DNA of 64,000 nucleotides from Paragyromitra xinjiangensis (GCA_038503065.1 JBCAMK010000009.1:372001-436000); one strand, 5' to 3'. Shown: positions 24,157 through 36,513, numbered from the stretch's first letter. The notes: a model not told the origin generated them from the letters alone. Numbers and translations: made by a program.

Positions 24157-24843
24157 TTGGCCACTTTCACAATTGGTAGCGCTCCTAACAATGATTTTCC
24201 AGCGTTATTGAACGGATATCGTTCGAATGAGGTCGCTGCGGACCGAGATGGCGTTCTCGAGTACTTCGAGATGTCAAGCATGAGTGAATACACTATTGTT
24301 GGTCACTTCAACCTTAAACTAGGGGCAACTTATGAAACCAAACAGCTATGCGATGTGGTAACTGAGGTTGTACCTAAGACAGCTAATGTGCAAAAATGTG
24401 ATTATTTTGATTTATTCATGATGGCCTATAGCCTGAATTTTGTGGTGGCAAACGAGATGCTGTATAGGACAGCAATCGATATTCTCCTCAACGAAGCACC
24501 CACGATTTTAGTATGTTTACTCCATTCCTGTAGTTGCTCTCCTCCACTGACATTTTCTTAGAAAGGCCAAACCCCCGAGACCCTCTTATGTGAGCGACCG
24601 GTGGCTGCCAACAAATACAATAGGCCCTTCGTGTTCGCAGAATTCCCTATTTCTTATTTCGACCAGCGTACTCGTCGCTTATACTCAGGTAGAGTCGACT
24701 ACGGAAGCGAGCTTATTTGTCGCACGTCTAGATCGTTTGTGAAACGCCTCTTTTATTCGTGTTTAATGGTCTACGAAGCAAAGCGTGAGGGACGCTTGGG
24801 CTCTGCCAAAGGGCAGATCCTTGGATACATGTCGTGTGTGTAG
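24157..24843 (+). CDS. Hypothetical protein, at least two exons
   Basis: Two open segments join in frame across a 51-nt intron: 24157-24510, donor A|GTATGT, acceptor CTTAG at 24561, then 24562-24843. The product reads from about SLATFTIGSAPNNDFPALL to QILGYMSCV. There is no ATG at the 5' edge of the first segment, so an upstream exon probably exists and the start is uncertain. The middle (CDYFDLFMMAYSLNFVVANEMLYRTAIDILL) looks like a helical hydrophobic core, loosely like the back half of a BTB-type domain, but I would not assign it. There is no signal peptide or membrane segment. Confidence 0.4.
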
Positions 24844-25964
24844 GCGAGGAGAAAAGAGATGATGCGACTAGACGTTGTTGTACACGGAATTGCGACGGAT
24901 GGGTACGAATACGAGTTCGTTAAGATTGACTTCGAAGGAAGAGTCTAGAGAAGTTGCAGATTTCATGAGAAATTTTGGGGAGGCAAATATCATATTGGAC
25001 GTGATCGTGTTTGTTTTGGAGCAGACATTTGATAATATATCATACACTAATTCCCTAGCGGATGTGGACATAGTTGCAGAGTAGCAGAAGAGGACGGATT
25101 AGTGGACCCTAATATCGACACATTCAACACCGCTTTCTGAAAGGAAAAGAGATGGATGAGAGGCGAGCGGGCGGGGACTAGAGGAAGGAGTAAGGGATTG
25201 GGGCTTTCTATCATGTACTGTAATCCCTAGCAAATCAATGAGTGCCACGCAAACTGATGGTTCTGACCCAAAGTGCTTAGCTTTTGTAGTCAGTTGTGGT
25301 TTTGGTTTTCATGTCTGTGTGCTCCTTTCCTAAGAATAGATGTGCGCATCCGATGTATGATCGCTCCTAAATCCATGGAGTATCCACATATGCATGGAAT
25401 GTGTTCATTTGGTGGGAACTAGTTTCTACATCAAAATCATAGCCGAGGATACACCCGGCAATACGCCACACAATTCTACTCCCGCAGCCCATCGAAAATG
25501 CGAAATCAATCTAAGCTACATTATTAGCTCGAGCTCTAGAAGAGTCGAAATAGCTAAGCGTACAAATTGCTTGCTATAGCACCAACCTATTAGGACCCCA
25601 GCACTTGCAGGAAGAAGATAGAGATATTATTGGATTTTTTAGGATTTTCGCTAGCATATAGTTACTGCAGTCCAAATTAGGCGAAACAATGCTCGTTGTC
25701 ACTTTGCATGCATCGCAGGAATCAATGATACCGCAGAGTCCCAGAAGCGACGTTGAGGCTCTGCCACAAGGTTTGGTGTGAATCCGCCACATGGGCTAAC
25801 CAGGCGAAGGACGGTAATGGTCCTCTCTCACCAATTAAATCACTGTCACGCGAGAAATCTGAGATAGTTCCTCTTGAACAAGTATCGTGCTGTCCTAGTC
25901 GTTTACCTTGTGTAACGGGGGTACATGTAGTTCTAAAGAGATAGCTAAATAAAGAATAAGACTA
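24844..25964. other. Intergenic, no supported gene
   Basis: A short ORF at 24875-25084 follows the hypothetical gene and could be a downstream exon (SKEESREVADFMRNFGEANIILDV), but no splice join is supported. Nothing else was recognised. Confidence 0.35.
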
Positions 25965-26618
25965 CAGTAGACCCTCGTTATAAGAATGCCGTGGATAAAA
26001 ATAAACACAATATAAGAATATTCTTCCGATTTTGGAAAAAATTTGTTAAGGTATTCTTATAGGCAGCAAAAAGTCAGGGATAAAATAGGGTAAATATTTG
26101 AGACTTGGCCTCAGACTGCATTGATGACAACAAGATTTGTCTTACGGTTGACGATAGTTTGGGGGACCGGGTAGGTTAGAAATCACTTTATTTCCTAAGG
26201 TACCCGAAGATACTAGACAAGAGCTTGTGGTGCAGAGAACCCCGCGGAGGCTCTCGCTCTGGTTCATAGAATATCACTCGATTTTCGCTTTGGGAGATAT
26301 ATAGCCCATAATGAAGGAATAATCTCGAGTCTATAATAGATAGCGAGGTTACTTGCTATGCTAGAGGCGAAAGCCTCTGTATATATACAAGCGCCTGGCC
26401 AATAAAAAGAGCTCCACCAAATGGCTGACCGGTCTCCCAGAGCAGTCCTGCATAGCCCGAATACCCGCTAAACAAACAAGAGCCTATGAAACAACTAAAA
26501 CAGTGGAGGTACGTAGGGAAGCCTGTATTAGGAAGCCGAAAACTTGTATGTAGTATTTCTAACATATGAGAATATGGTTTCCCGGCCCCAACTGTGTTCC
26601 TGTAGCGAGGGTCTACTG
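25965..26618. mobile_element. Non-autonomous pogo/Fot1-like element, about 654 bp
   Basis: The left end CAGTAGACCCTCGTTATAAG and the inverted right end (CGAGGGTCTACTG, reverse complement CAGTAGACCCTCG) form terminal inverted repeats typical of the pogo/Fot1/Tigger group. A TA precedes the left end (25963-25964), but the right flank reads CG, so the target duplication is not intact. No transposase frame is present inside, so this is a deletion derivative or MITE. Its ends do not match those of the autonomous pogo-like copy at 53975-56268. Confidence 0.65.
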
Positions 26619-28631
26619 CGCTGCCGTCGCGGGGTTGTGGGTATCAGGCTAAGATAAATACGAGTGATAGTTGGTGACCCAAAACACACAGACATAAAAT
26701 AGGCGAGCAACATCAGGTTATTGGCCACCACCACGTGCACTATATCACCGTATTTTTCGAAGGCACGAACCAACAGTACCCCTAACACAACATTCTAAAA
26801 GAAAAATTCTTACTATTTTTCTTCTAAACCCACCCTCAGTTAATAGGGCCTTTCTTGATCTTCTTGGGTCTCCTTAACCCCTCCAGTGTTCCCACCCCCA
26901 TATGCATCTGTACCCCGGCAGTACGGCTAATCGGAGATGGTCACAAGACCAAAACCACTATGAAGATGAAGGAGATGTAGTATACAGAAGTTGATATACA
27001 GGGTTTGATAACTAGGCTGAGTTCACCCCGGGATTGCTGGGCAGTTTTTACGCGAAAGTACATGTAGGGTAAACGTTTCCTCAAGATCTTTTACTAGTGG
27101 CTTACCATCATAAGTCGCCTAGTATGTGTCAGCGTTGAAAAATATACTGCAGCGATGAGAAACCCCGACTCACGCCTGCTACAATATTAGTGATCCTAAT
27201 GGCGGGGTTCGCCTCCATCTTGGCGATGACCTCTTTCAAAGTAGCTTATCAAATAGGATCACTAGAAGCGTCGTCGTCACCCCGTGTACTGTCACCTTTT
27301 GGTAGCCGATGATACCGGCATAACCTACGCCAGTGCCACGAAAAATACGACCACCGACATAACCTACACCAGTACCCCGGGAGTACCAACAGGGGATTCC
27401 TCCGATACCGATAAATCATTCAGCGCTACCCGCCTCTTTATTTCCGTCAATGACCCCGCATCTTCTGCTATGTCGAGTGTGTGGTTCGGATGCTCTTAGA
27501 TGCTGACCAATAAAATTGGCATATGGAACGCCTTTGTCTTGCCAAGTATACCCCAGGTTGTTTTTCTACAGTATTTTTCAACCTGAATATATACACCATC
27601 AGTGCTTCTCAAGAGATATCCTCGCGGACTTAAATTTCCTATGAGTGTAATTATTTAACTTAACCTCTCAGTGTAAGATCTGATAAAAATATCCCTTACG
27701 TATATTTGGTCACTTCAAGAGTAGCTGTTAGGATGTTTCACTTCCCTGTTTTATTCCTTAGCTCGGAACTAAAACTGCATTCGTATTAAGATAGGAATCC
27801 ACCTGTTCAAACACAACCTGAAACGTAATGCTAAGGAAAGAACAATGTCTTGGTATGGGCCAACTTAATGGCGATCCCATACTCTGCTATTCCTCCGCCA
27901 GGGCCTCATTCCCGCATACTATATATCTGACCGTCGGTGCAAAGTTATCCCGTCTCCTTGCCAACCTGTAGCTATCCTTAGTCGTATGTCTCTGGGTGAT
28001 GTCAATTCTAGCAGTAACTACTCATTTCTGTGCCCTGCAAAAGCTTGCAAAGCTTTGTTACTATGCTGATAAGCTTTGCAAGTCGTCTTGAGCTACCCAG
28101 GCACCTAGCTACGGGGGCCGGAATTTCGGCCTCAAATCGAGGCCGATCGCGACATCAGCCTGCATCGCTACGAACCCACTGGCAAGAGGTTGGTTTCGGA
28201 TGCAGGCAGGTAGGCCAGTTGTCAGTACCACCTGAAGGAACGGGACGATAGTTAAGTCCCCTGGGCGACAGGAATCTCTAGATATGCTTTCTAGAAGACC
28301 TTGGTTATGCGCCTTTGCCGATGTCGCATGGCTACGCTTCAGATTGCTTGTCTTTAGAAGTGTCCCTGTTACAGGCACTAAAATTGGATCTGCTGGATAG
28401 TACATACAATGGTACAGTGCCGATTCAGTTTTAGACTTGAGAGAGAGGCACCGATTGTGCGCAGTTCCAACTTCCCCGCACTTCCTGCACCGCGTTTCAT
28501 GTACAGCAGTACAACGATATCATGATTTACGGTTGGACGATCACATGAGATAAAGAGTAGTCATTTTAGAGATGCGTTGGTGGCCATGGGATATAAAAGG
28601 CCTGTAGGAAAACCCGCATATATACGTTGAA
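26619..28631. other. Intergenic, no gene seen; short inverted repeats
   Basis: Only small structures were found. A palindromic pair TAGTGATCCTA / TAGGATCACTA lies at 27188-27198 and 27254-27264. An imperfect tandem duplication (ATAACCTACRCCAGTRCC) occurs at about 27310-27375. AAGCTTTGCAAG-type inverted repeats are at about 28043-28082. Confidence 0.4.
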
Positions 28632-28836
28632 TACTGTAGTATTTGGCGAGTAAGCCCATGGACTTATAGCAGGATAGAGAGAAAAGGTCCCATTGTTCAT
28701 TGGTTGGTATGGCCTTGGTGGGTTTGGGGATTGCGGCTGGACTTCTAAAAAAGTGGTCCGAACCAATAACCGACCAGCTCTCCAACGTCATCTTTTCCTC
28801 TCAACCCCATGGACTTACTCGCCAAATAATACGGTA
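28632..28836. mobile_element. MITE (family 2), 205 bp with about 30-bp terminal inverted repeats
   Basis: The left end TACTGTAGTATTTGGCGAGT and the inverted right end TACCGTATTATTTGGCGAGT match over about 30 bp through GTAAGYCCATGG. Both ends are TA. The interior also has loosely inverted sequence, and there is no ORF. The terminal TACCGTATT is shared with family 1, suggesting a related transposase mobilised both (inference). Confidence 0.75.
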
Positions 28837-29684
28837 ATAGCTGATGGCTGGCATTGTAAAAGCCACCACAGTCAAGTGGAGTTACATATGTACATGTAGT
28901 TAGCAGACACATGGGCTTGGTGCGCCTCGGGGGACTCCCGATTGGTTGTGGGGACTACAACATACAGCTGGGAGGCCTATTCGAAACACTGAGGGAACTC
29001 ACGCCAATGCCCCCGCGGCATTCATCGAATGAGACCTCTTGTTGGTTCGATGTTGCATTTCTACGCGTGAATCGCTGTGCCTAACTTTCATCTAGATTAG
29101 GCGACGTGCATGACACACGAAACTACTGCGCGCGGCATCGGCGATCGTTAATACTAATATATGGTGGGTGAATCGATAAAGGTGTACCGCCCTTTCAGCC
29201 GATTATAACAACATGCAGGGCTCGGCTTTTAAGAAAACTGCTTTGGTGAAGCATTTATTAGATGGCAAATAAGATCTCTCCAAAGAGACTTTGTTGATTA
29301 AGTGTGTTTTCATGGAGTTATAACTTTTTGAAATTTTGGGTTTTGGGTGGTGATTTGGGTGATTTGGTGGAGGAAAAGGGAAAAATGCAACATTTTGGGG
29401 CTGAGTGTCTCAATTTATCGGACCCTGGAAATAAACTGTTTTTTGCAAAACCAAATCTTTGCCAAAACCCTGCCAAAACCTGCCGGGAAAATTTTGGAAA
29501 AATTATAGACATCAATCTCAAGTCTTTTATGTCTAATAATTACCTTTAACTGAAGGAAGAAAGCCGTTTTTAGCATTTTCATCTGGGACAGTGTTTTACA
29601 AAATCTCAAAAATGCCAAGCTCCTGTTGCATTATAGGTCACATATAGGTACCCTTTCATCGATTCACGCACTATACTAATACTA
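28837..29684. other. Intergenic, no gene seen
   Basis: A Gly/Trp-codon-like T/G-rich stretch at about 29320-29400 is followed by short CCAAAACC repeats at 29450-29490. There is no coding evidence. Confidence 0.35.
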
Positions 29685-29924
29685 CTCGCATTTCTAGAAA
29701 GAATTGACCGATCATTGTTGACTAAGCACAATTTACCCAAACGGAACATGACTTCACCCGATCTCTCATAGACCGCAACACAATCCACTCCCAGGAACCC
29801 AAATTTTGACCCGAACAATCGATATTTGGTATGCTATAAGACATCTGGAATTGAGAGGTGTTGAGTGTTTTCTGACTGTTTGGCTGTGCAGTTACACGAA
29901 AAACCCGATTTTCCACCAAAATAC

Positions 29925-30348
29925 ATGGCACCCCCGCACCTCACAAAACCTCCTGCTAGAGGACGAGTGACAGATCCAGTCAAAGCTGGAGGTGTACTAT
30001 TGCTACACTCGCAAGGTGTTAGTTATCCTGGGATTGAAAAACGCACGGGAGTCAACAAACGCACGGCTGGAAAAATTGTACAACGTGCACACGATCGGGC
30101 CGGAAAAAATGCAACAATTAAAACATTATTAAACGAGGAAAATGTCGGTCCCAAGCCAAAATCTGGTCGCCCTGAAGTTGTCAGTGAGCGTGACAAACGC
30201 TATTTTATCCGTACCGTTGAAAAACCTGAAAATCGCAGATCTACGTTAGCAGAGTTGGTTGAACTTTCTGGGCTTGATATCAATCACGAAACAGCACGCT
30301 CCTACCTCCATCAGTCTGGGTTACATTATCGAAAACCTCGACGCAAAC
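29925..30348 (+). pseudogene. Tc1/mariner transposase, N-terminal half (DNA-binding)
   Basis: The frame starts at ATG 29925 (MAPPHLTKPPARGR) and shows helix-turn-helix patterns (HSQGVSYPGIEKRTGVNKRT, then ELVELSGLDINHETARSYL), the paired-like DNA-binding domain of Tc1/mariner transposases. It ends at the insertion point of gypsy-A. The frame continues exactly in phase at 46905, so the native protein would be 420 aa (424 + 839 nt = 421 codons). The apparent continuation to 30410 is LTR sequence and not part of the gene. Confidence 0.85.
30344..30348. repeat. 5-bp target duplication of gypsy-A (partner at 46900-46904)
   Basis: CAAAC occurs directly before the left LTR and directly after the right LTR. 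Removing the element and one copy restores the transposase frame (reads RRKPILTK). Confidence 0.85.
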
Positions 30349-30757
30349 TCTCAGGGAGCGAGGTTTCGTCAAGCCCTTCGGTATCCCCAAAGGTGAGCAG
30401 TGCTACTTGAAAGAGGCTTCGCTACAATGATAATACAATGTTTTCCACAGGCCTCACGTGAGGTAAGAATCGAAGTGATTCTGGAGTGCGACAGCGGCAG
30501 CGACAATGATGTTTCTGAGGTAGAAACAGAGATGGTATTTCTATAACAGTATGGTAGAAGTAAAGTAAGAGACGTTGCTTAAGGAAAGAAAGAAAAGAAC
30601 AATCACAACCGCGGAAATCCATCGCTTATATACCCAATCTTCCCCTTTCCATGACTCATCCATTCGAAGCAACCCAACCGAATCACAAAGAAACACAACG
30701 AAATAATACAATGACTAATCCTTAACACCGCACATGTACTTGACCCCATCCATGAAA
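30349..30757 (-). repeat. 3' LTR of gypsy-A (409 bp)
   Basis: It matches 46491-46899 base for base on my reading. It carries a CCTCACGTGAGG palindrome and, on the minus strand, a TATA-like TATATAAGC at about 30623-30631. The adjacent internal base run (30758-30770) is the polypurine tract. Confidence 0.92.
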
Positions 30758-30772
30758 GTAGCCCCCTCCTTC
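30758..30772 (-). other. Polypurine tract of gypsy-A
   Basis: On the minus strand the sequence AGGAGGGGGCTAC directly precedes the 3' LTR, the expected plus-strand primer site. This supports placing the LTR edge at 30757. Confidence 0.7.
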
Positions 30773-30792
30773 AAGCGTGAGCTCCTGCGAAC

Positions 30793-33700
30793 CTAAGGTA
30801 CCATATCATTAAGTTTATCGGGATACCGTTGGTGAAAAATCTCCACGGCCTGTGTTTCTTGATGATCCTTTGCCGACTCCCAGGTAGGTTGAGCATAGCC
30901 CGTCCATTTGACCAAGTATTCCAGGTTTCCATATTGTATCCTCGAATCCAGGATTTCGTCAATATAGTATTCCTCATGATCGTTGACTTGTACCGGAGGT
31001 GGTGGTGGAATTATCTGTCCCGGCAAGGGGTCTGTCGCGGTTGGCTTTATCAAGGATACGTGAAAGACGGAATGGTATTTGACTGAGGAAGGGAGGTCAA
31101 TCTCATAAGCATAGGGTGACACGACTCTTTTAACCGGGTAGGGGCCCATCCATTTCCAGTCCAATTTCTTTGAAGCCCGGGAGGTGCGTATGTTTTTGGT
31201 AGATACAAAAACTTGATCTCCGACTCGATAGGCTGGGGCTGGGATTCGATGCCTGTTGGTGCTTATTTCATAAACATCTTGGGCCGTCCGGATCTGTGTT
31301 CGTAGGAAGTTTCGAAGTTCTTCCATGCGCTGGGCGAAGTCCTTGGCGTCGCGGGCTTGTGGATCCCGGGATGTTGGCATCATCAAGGTGTTAAAGCGAG
31401 GGTGGTAACCGTAATTGGCAAAGAAAGGTGTCACCTTTGTACTTGCCGACTCTTGATTGTTTGCCGCGAACTCCGCGATTGGTAACCACTTAACCCAGTC
31501 TTCATTGCGATAAGACACGTAGCACCGAAGAGACTGCTCCATTGCGGCATTGAGTCTCCCGGGTTGTCCGTCCGTTTCTGGCTGGAAGGAGGTTGTCATC
31601 CTGGGCTTAATTTGTAGCCGTTGGCATAACTCTTTCCAGAACTTGGCAGTGAACTGTGTACTGCGGTCGGAAGTGATATGGGAGGGTAAGCCATGGATTT
31701 TCCAGACATTCAGGAGGTACAAATCAGCCACTTGTCGAGCATTCACAGTGGTGTTGCAAGGGATTAGGTGTCTCATTTTCGACAATCGATCAACAATAAC
31801 CATTATCGCATCAAAGCCTTCCGATTCCGGTAACCCTGTCACAAAATCCATTGATAACTCTTCCCAAGGTCTATTCGGAATAGGTAGGGGGCGTAAAACT
31901 CCTTGCGTGCCTTGCGTTGTTGGCTTTGCTCGTTGACAAACATGGCAATTCCTGATGTAGCGGCCGATATATTCCCTCATCTTTGGCCAATAGAAATCCC
32001 TGGATACCAGCTCGAAAGTTTTTTCTCGTCCTGAGTGCCCTGCTGCCGGTGTATCGTGATATTGCTTCAGGATTTCAAGGCGTAATGGATCGAAATCGGG
32101 GACGAAGAAACATTGGCGGTACTTGAGGAGTCCGTTACTGTTAGTGCACTCGGCCAGTGAAATTTCCTTTGATTGTCTATCTCCTTTTTCTAATGCTGTA
32201 AGGATTTTCTCCGGGAATGGGTCAGCTTTATATCCTTCTTTAAATAGTAAAAATAGGGTGGCGTCCATTTCAGCGGGTTCGTTTGATAAAGAACCCGCCA
32301 ACAAACTTAGCTTAGGATCCAGATTTTCCTTTTTTAATACCACTTGACTCTGGTGTGCGAATCTTTCATCCCCTTCTTCAGGGAGGTCTCCTGATCTCCT
32401 TGTCAATGCGTCCGGTTTTCCCCCTTGTTTTCCTGGTCGATAAGTAATAACGAAATTAAAACGTGAAAGGTACTCAGCCCATCTTGCTTGTCGACGATTT
32501 AATTGTTTAGTGGTCATGAAGTATTCCAAATCCTTATGGTCGGAAATAACTGAGATGGGATGTGCTGCCCCTTCCAATTCCGGTCTCCATTCCTCGAATG
32601 TGCGAATAATGGCTAGTAGTTCCTTGTCGTATATTTCATAGTTGCATTCTGCGGGGGAATGTTTCTTTGAAAAGAAGGCTACCGGGTGTAAAACTCCATT
32701 ATCGTCATATTGAGATAAAATACCAGCTGATACATAATCAGAAGCGTCGGTTTCCACAAAGATTTTCTTATCGGGATCGAAGTGCATGAGGATTGGGGCG
32801 GTAGTGAAAGCAAGTTTTAATGCATCAAAAGCTTGCTGCGCCTTAGGGGACCATTCGAACGGAGTATCCTTTTTTGTTAATGCCGAAAGGGGGGAGGAAA
32901 GCCGTGAAAATCCGAATATAAATCGTCGATAAAAATTCGCAAATCCCAAGAAAGCCTGGACATCTTTAACCGATCTTGGTATACCCCACTCTCTTACGGC
33001 CTTTAGCTTTTCCTCATCCATGCTGATGCCATCCTGAGAGGATCAATCCCAAATATTTCGTTGATTGGGTATGAAATTCACATTTCTCAGGTTTGAGGAG
33101 GATTCCTTGCTGTTTCAGAGCTTGAAGTACCTTATTAACGTGTTCCTTATGCTCCTCCAGGTTATCACTGTAAATTAAGATATCATCGAGGTAGGCAGTA
33201 CAGAAAATATCCAGGTATTCAGTGAGGCAGTCGTTAACGAAGCGTTGGAAGGTGCCAGGTGCATTGGTGAGTCCAAAGGGCATAACTTTGTACTCGTAGA
33301 GGCCATAACGGGTACGGAAGGCCGTTTTCCATTCTTCCCCTTCTCCCATTCGTATTTGATTGTAACCCATGCGAAGGTCCAACTTGGTATACCATTTAGC
33401 TTTGGCCAGGCGGTCCAGGGTTTCGCGGATGAGGGGGGAAGTATAGCGATCTTTAATGGTGATACTGTTTAATCCGCGGTAATCCACGCACAACCGGAGG
33501 GATCCATCAGCTTTCTTCACAAAGAGAACCGGCTGGTGACGAGCTGGCTTGAATAAACCCTTTTCCAAGGTTATCTTCAATATACTCTTTTAATACCAAG
33601 AGTTCTTCTCTTGACATCCCATAGAGAGGCCCGAAGGGTGGTTCTTTTCCGGCGAGAAGGGGTATCTTATGATCATAAGAACGGCGTGGGGGGAGTCCAT

Positions 33701-34349
33701 TGGCTTTGGATTCATCAAACATGTCCAGGAACTCATGGTATTCCAGGGGGATCCGTTGTTTCCATTCTCCCTTTGTGGCTTGTTTGTCTAAGATTTTATT
33801 GATTTCACGCAGGGAAATGGCATAAATCTGGGATGTCCGTTTCTTAGCTAGCCGGCTAAAAGCTGCAGCTCCGATGAAATGGATTTTAAGTTCTTTTGGG
33901 AGTTGAATGCTGTGAGTTGTGACCGGAATTTTGGTGGGGGCGCAATGAGTGCGGCAGTGTTCGGATCCAAAAGTAACTTTGTTGGCTGCGAATTGTAGGA
34001 AAACGTCATGATGCTTCATCCAAGGGATTCCTAGGACCAGCGGATAGTGACCAAGTTGTGTCACAAAGAAGGGGGCTTTTTCCTGATGATCTTGAATAGA
34101 AAGCCCGCAATGTACAAGATGAGTAATGGCGCCCGAAGAAATGGGCCTGCCATCAATAACCTCGAGTTGGCGAGGAACTTTGAGAGGAATAAGGGGGAAA
34201 TTATGGTGACGCGCAAATTCTTCATCCATGAATGCAAATCCCGAGGCTCCAGTGTCCAATAGTGCGTGAGTTTGTATGGTTTTATTGTTACTTGAAAGAT
34301 TACAAGAGATAACAAAATGTTCCCCATCCAATTTATCCTCCACGCACAC
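30793..34349 (-). pseudogene. gypsy-A pol: protease, RT, RNase H, integrase, chromodomain (two frameshifts)
   Basis: On the minus strand the protease (ALLDTGASGFAF) and RT start lie in frame 34349-33507. RT core continues in another frame, 33580-33014 ([18 protein letters not shown]). RNase H, integrase and chromodomain run in a third frame, 33021-30793 (ETDASDY; HHCC zinc finger H...GHSGREKT...CHVC; DFVTGLPES; chromodomain EILDSRIQYGNLEYLVKWTGY at the C-terminus). The first break, near 33540, looks like a deletion of several bases in a GGTTCTC context (SPAGS then [10 protein letters not shown]). The second, near 33030, looks like loss of two bases before [10 protein letters not shown]. Pol continues upstream of 34349 by frameshift from gag. 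Chromodomains target integration to particular chromatin. Confidence 0.9.
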
Positions 34350-35477
34350 ATCAGATACCGAAAATCCCGAAATAGAAAAAACAGACAGAGAAGAAGAAAA
34401 GAAACCAGAGCAGGGTCACATAAGCGACTCTGGTTTTACAAGTTTAAAGACTGGGAAATATCTGCAGCCGTGAAAGAAGGTAATGGATCACCAGATCCCA
34501 ACGAGAAGACGCTGCGGGCCGTATTAACCAGGGCTCCCCTCATCACGGGTTTTTTGGCGCTGAGGGCAGTTGGCGTAGGAGTGGTTTTCTCTGCGCAAAA
34601 CATACACTTGCCAGTGCACCGACGCCACTGTTTCTCGAGATCCGAAAGCTTTGTTCGTCCGTTAATCATGGTGAACTGTTGGTCTGGTGGAGGTCTAACC
34701 ATATTTCTGGTTCTTCCAAAGGAAAGGTCCATGGGCCAGTCCTCCCTGTGGGAAGGATGGGGGGTAAAGGAGGCAGGAGCAGGGGCGACAAATTGTCCCA
34801 TGTTGTTTCGGTTGGTATTTTTCTTCTCCTCCTTGCGGGCCCTGATACGATTATCTAACCGAAGGAGGAGCGAAGTGAAGGTGTTGAAGGTGGTAGGAGG
34901 ATCTACTATAACAACCATTGCTTCCTTTAATTCTTCCGAGATCCCATATTCCAAGGCGTCCATTTTCGCTGTTTCCCCATACTGAAGGCGTCCCATGATG
35001 CGTTGGAAATCTGCTAGGTAGGCGGAGAACTCCCTTTTTCCTTGTTTCAGTTGGTGGAGTTCCCTCCTCGCTGTTCCGGTTGGGTCGGGGTCGCCAAAGG
35101 CGGTTTCCAGGGCAGTAATGAGTTCGGCGGCGTGGGTCCAAGTGGTTGTCCCATTAGGGAGGACAGTATGACGGACTTGTTCGAGAGCAGCCCCTTCCAA
35201 ACGATTGATGGTATAGAGAATCTTATTATTCTCGTTGGTGAAGCGGTCGTTGTTGACCGATAGCTTGGAACGGAGCTGGAGAACAAAGCCGGGGAGTTTA
35301 TCGCGAGACCCATCGAACTTCTCTGGGTCGGGCATTTTTTCTGACCGGTGTTGACTTACCAATGGAGGGGGTGGAGGTGGTGCTGGGGAATGGGGACGTG
35401 ATTCTCTTTGTGCTCCCAAGCGAGCTTGATCCCTTTCCCTTCGTAAGCGGTCAGTGGTTTGGTTGGCTTGTTGGAGG

Positions 35478-35482
35478 GTTGC
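35478..35482. repeat. 5-bp target duplication of gypsy-B (partner at 46033-46037)
   Basis: GTTGC lies immediately before the left LTR and immediately after the right LTR. Counting it once restores the gypsy-A gag frame. Confidence 0.85.
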
Positions 35483-36512
35483 TGTTATACCTATGGCTAT
35501 AGGCGTGCAGTGGTCTCCCTGTTACCCTACCTACGTAGGGAGTTACCCTACCTTCCATTTGGTCACCTTCCCGTCTTCGTTGGACCCCTCAGTGGCTGCC
35601 TATTGACTTCCCAGCCTATTCTCAGGCAGTTACCCTGCCTTCCCCGGTTACCCGGCCGTTACCCTGCCTTCGGTTGCGCTGCTGGCAGCGCTGGATCGAG
35701 AAGGGGGGACACCCGCAAAATATCCGCGTCCCGGAGACTAAAAGTAACCCTTTGGTCGTCAACGGCGCCCTTCCCGCGGAACGTGACCCGGAGGGTATGT
35801 ATGAGAGGTCTTCATAGGGCAACTTGGGGCGCCGAGTCACGTGGGCTATTCGGATTAGTCATCAGAGGTCTCCTGCCCGCGCTACGGGGCTCCAAACACC
35901 AGCTGTCGCAACAAAACGATATCGTGTAACCACCTACTCGATCGGGCGAACGCAACCGTCGCAACCGTATCATCGCCACGGCGATCCGAAGATTACTGAA
36001 CGAGGGGTAAGCGTCGGAAGTTGGAGATATCGGCGGAGCCGATAGGATGTCGGATAAATGGATAAGCGAGTTAGTTCAATTTGTAATAGTAGATAGTTTA
36101 GTCCGTCGACCCAAGCTACAAAGAACACACAGTAGTAAAGAGGACGGGATATAAATACTCTTGCATTGGACGTCAATTCTGAGTCGATCATCATCGAGGA
36201 AGAACGAGCCTTATCAATATTATTTTGTTCTAACATACTTTGTTCCGTGATAAATTCTCCATCGTATCGAGTTGTTTAAGATAGCTTCGCTTCAACACTC
36301 GTGTCCTTCCTATTGAGAAAGTTCTTTCAACGGAACAGCCCCCACCCTTATCTCGCTTAAACTATCGTTGCGCTTTGTACGGTTCATGCTAGTTGTCGTG
36401 ACGTGCGCTCGGGTATTGTGCTACGGATAGTAGCCGGTCGAGTTACAGAGTCTAGAGAGCTATCTAAAGCTTCGCTTAGAATTCAGTAGTGGTGCGAAGT
36501 ACCGGTCTTACA
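35483..36512 (+). repeat. 5' LTR of gypsy-B (1,030 bp)
   Basis: It begins TGTTATACC and ends CTTACA. It is identical to the 3' LTR for roughly the first 520 bp and the last 110 bp. The stretch from about 36005 to 36400 differs from the other LTR at about nine small clusters (substitutions and 1-3 bp indels). ORFs read inside this repeat are not genes. Confidence 0.92.
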
Positions 36513-36513
36513 G

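Noticed and set aside
24157..24510. BTB/POZ domain assignment for the hypothetical gene
   Set aside because: Only a vague helical resemblance; the key BTB motifs are not visible.
30349..30410. Extension of the transposase ORF past the insertion point
   Set aside because: These bases are LTR of gypsy-A; the native frame continues at 46905.
35459..35929. ORF of 156 codons, repeated at 45000-45448
   Set aside because: It lies in the gypsy-B LTR and occurs in both LTR copies; it is repeat sequence rather than a gene.
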